Shown here: one piece after another, positions 63,838-64,000 of the stretch
How the letters are laid out: each line of letters starts with the position of its first letter
Numbering within the stretch: the first letter of the stretch is position 1
NCBI RefSeq assembly: GCF_050433385.1
Contig: NZ_JBNPXI010000017.1
Location: 1-64,000, forward strand
Length of the DNA stretch: 64,000 bases
Origin: Brassicibacter mesophilus
GTDB lineage: Bacteria; Bacillota; Clostridia; Tissierellales; Proteiniboraceae
Reading direction: 5' to 3'
Position numbers and translations under genes: made by a program
Notes under the pieces: model-generated
The model's input: the letters and a program-made list of their open reading frames with translations, nothing else
Databases searched by the model: none
What the model was told of the DNA's origin: nothing

Positions 63838-64000
63838 ATTATTATAAGTAATTTGCTAAAAAACATTCAAAAAAATATTAACAAAAATATCTCTGCTAAT
63901 ATATTCTGCAGAGAGCTGCGAAATTCCATTGTTCTAGAAGGATTAGTAGACAACTGGGATTCTATAATCAAAGCAGGTAAATCGGCAGCAAATAAAGGCT
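63838..64000 (+). CDS. N-terminal part of an unrecognised protein, non-standard start
   Basis: A frame is open from about 63838 to the window edge. GAGGGGGGTG lies just before it, but the codons at usable spacing are ATT, ATT and ATA; the first TTG is 17 bases away. The 54 residues seen include IFCRELRNSIVLEGLVDNWD and SIIKAGKSAANKG, without a signal peptide. Coding quality looks good, but the family is not identifiable from this part. A start at ATT (63838 or 63841) is suggested. Confidence 0.5.
   Translation, partial: MIISNLLKNIQKNINKNISANIFCRELRNSIVLEGLVDNWDSIIKAGKSAANKG

Overview
The window is a low-GC stretch of an endospore-forming member of the Clostridia. Evidence for sporulation: two clear alpha/beta-type small acid-soluble spore proteins plus a partial-looking third, YtxC, and a PdaB-type deacetylase. 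Other Firmicutes signs are three T-box leaders, an L20/IF-3 leader, AGGAGG ribosome binding sites and a KtrAB potassium system. The genus cannot be fixed from sequence alone; nothing contradicts a Tissierellales/Peptostreptococcales-like clostridium.

Layout. 1-660: the tail of an IS110-like transposase sits just downstream of a Phe-specific T-box leader (minus strand, specifier UUC) whose target, presumably pheST, lies off the left edge; a 30-aa YqzL-like gene precedes the leader. 684-5030: TrmH-family methyltransferase, ktrA, ktrB, then infC-rpmI-rplT with an AUU-started infC and its autoregulatory leader. 5066-13855: housekeeping and sporulation genes (pepV, a short-looped FtsH-like protease, DUF445, ytxC, a DUF6873-like protein), tRNA-Cys, tRNA-Gly and tRNA-Phe with a tRNA-Gly fragment, hslO, a cold-shock protein, a methyltransferase and a spore protein. 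14113-16291: an ECF sigma factor and its membrane-anchored partner between ~34-bp terminal inverted repeats, probably a laterally acquired cassette. 16290-44669: CPBP protease, dapB, hpt, an orphan Eco57I-type DNA methylase with two tiny neighbours and a tandem-OB ssDNA-binding protein, a MurE-like ligase, spore and cell-wall genes, psd, Na/Pi transporter, Ca2+ ATPase with a YncE-type propeller, alanine symporter, folC, a propeller/membrane protein, valS behind a Val T-box, pgsA and a solute-binding lipoprotein.

44549-53060: the 3' end of the solute-binding gene, with its terminator, is directly repeated 8.3 kb away. Between the copies lie transposase relics (IS1595-like, IS3-like), a 137-nt hairpin, a hydrolase relic, a DUF3955 protein, a BceAB/BceRS-like peptide-antibiotic module, a flavin reductase and a broken EamA transporter: the main accessory island. 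53063-64000: CAP-domain protein, trpS behind a Trp T-box, an AIM24 protein, an oligopeptide ABC operon with intact permease/ATPase genes but a doubly broken substrate-binding gene and an extra 44-aa membrane peptide, a GntR regulator and a truncated CDS with a non-standard start.

No phage, CRISPR array or complete defence system is visible. The best candidates for something undescribed are the inverted-repeat-bounded sigma/anti-sigma cassette, the methylase-tandem-OB-small-membrane-protein cluster, and several peptides of 30 to 56 aa lying in well-defined operon positions.
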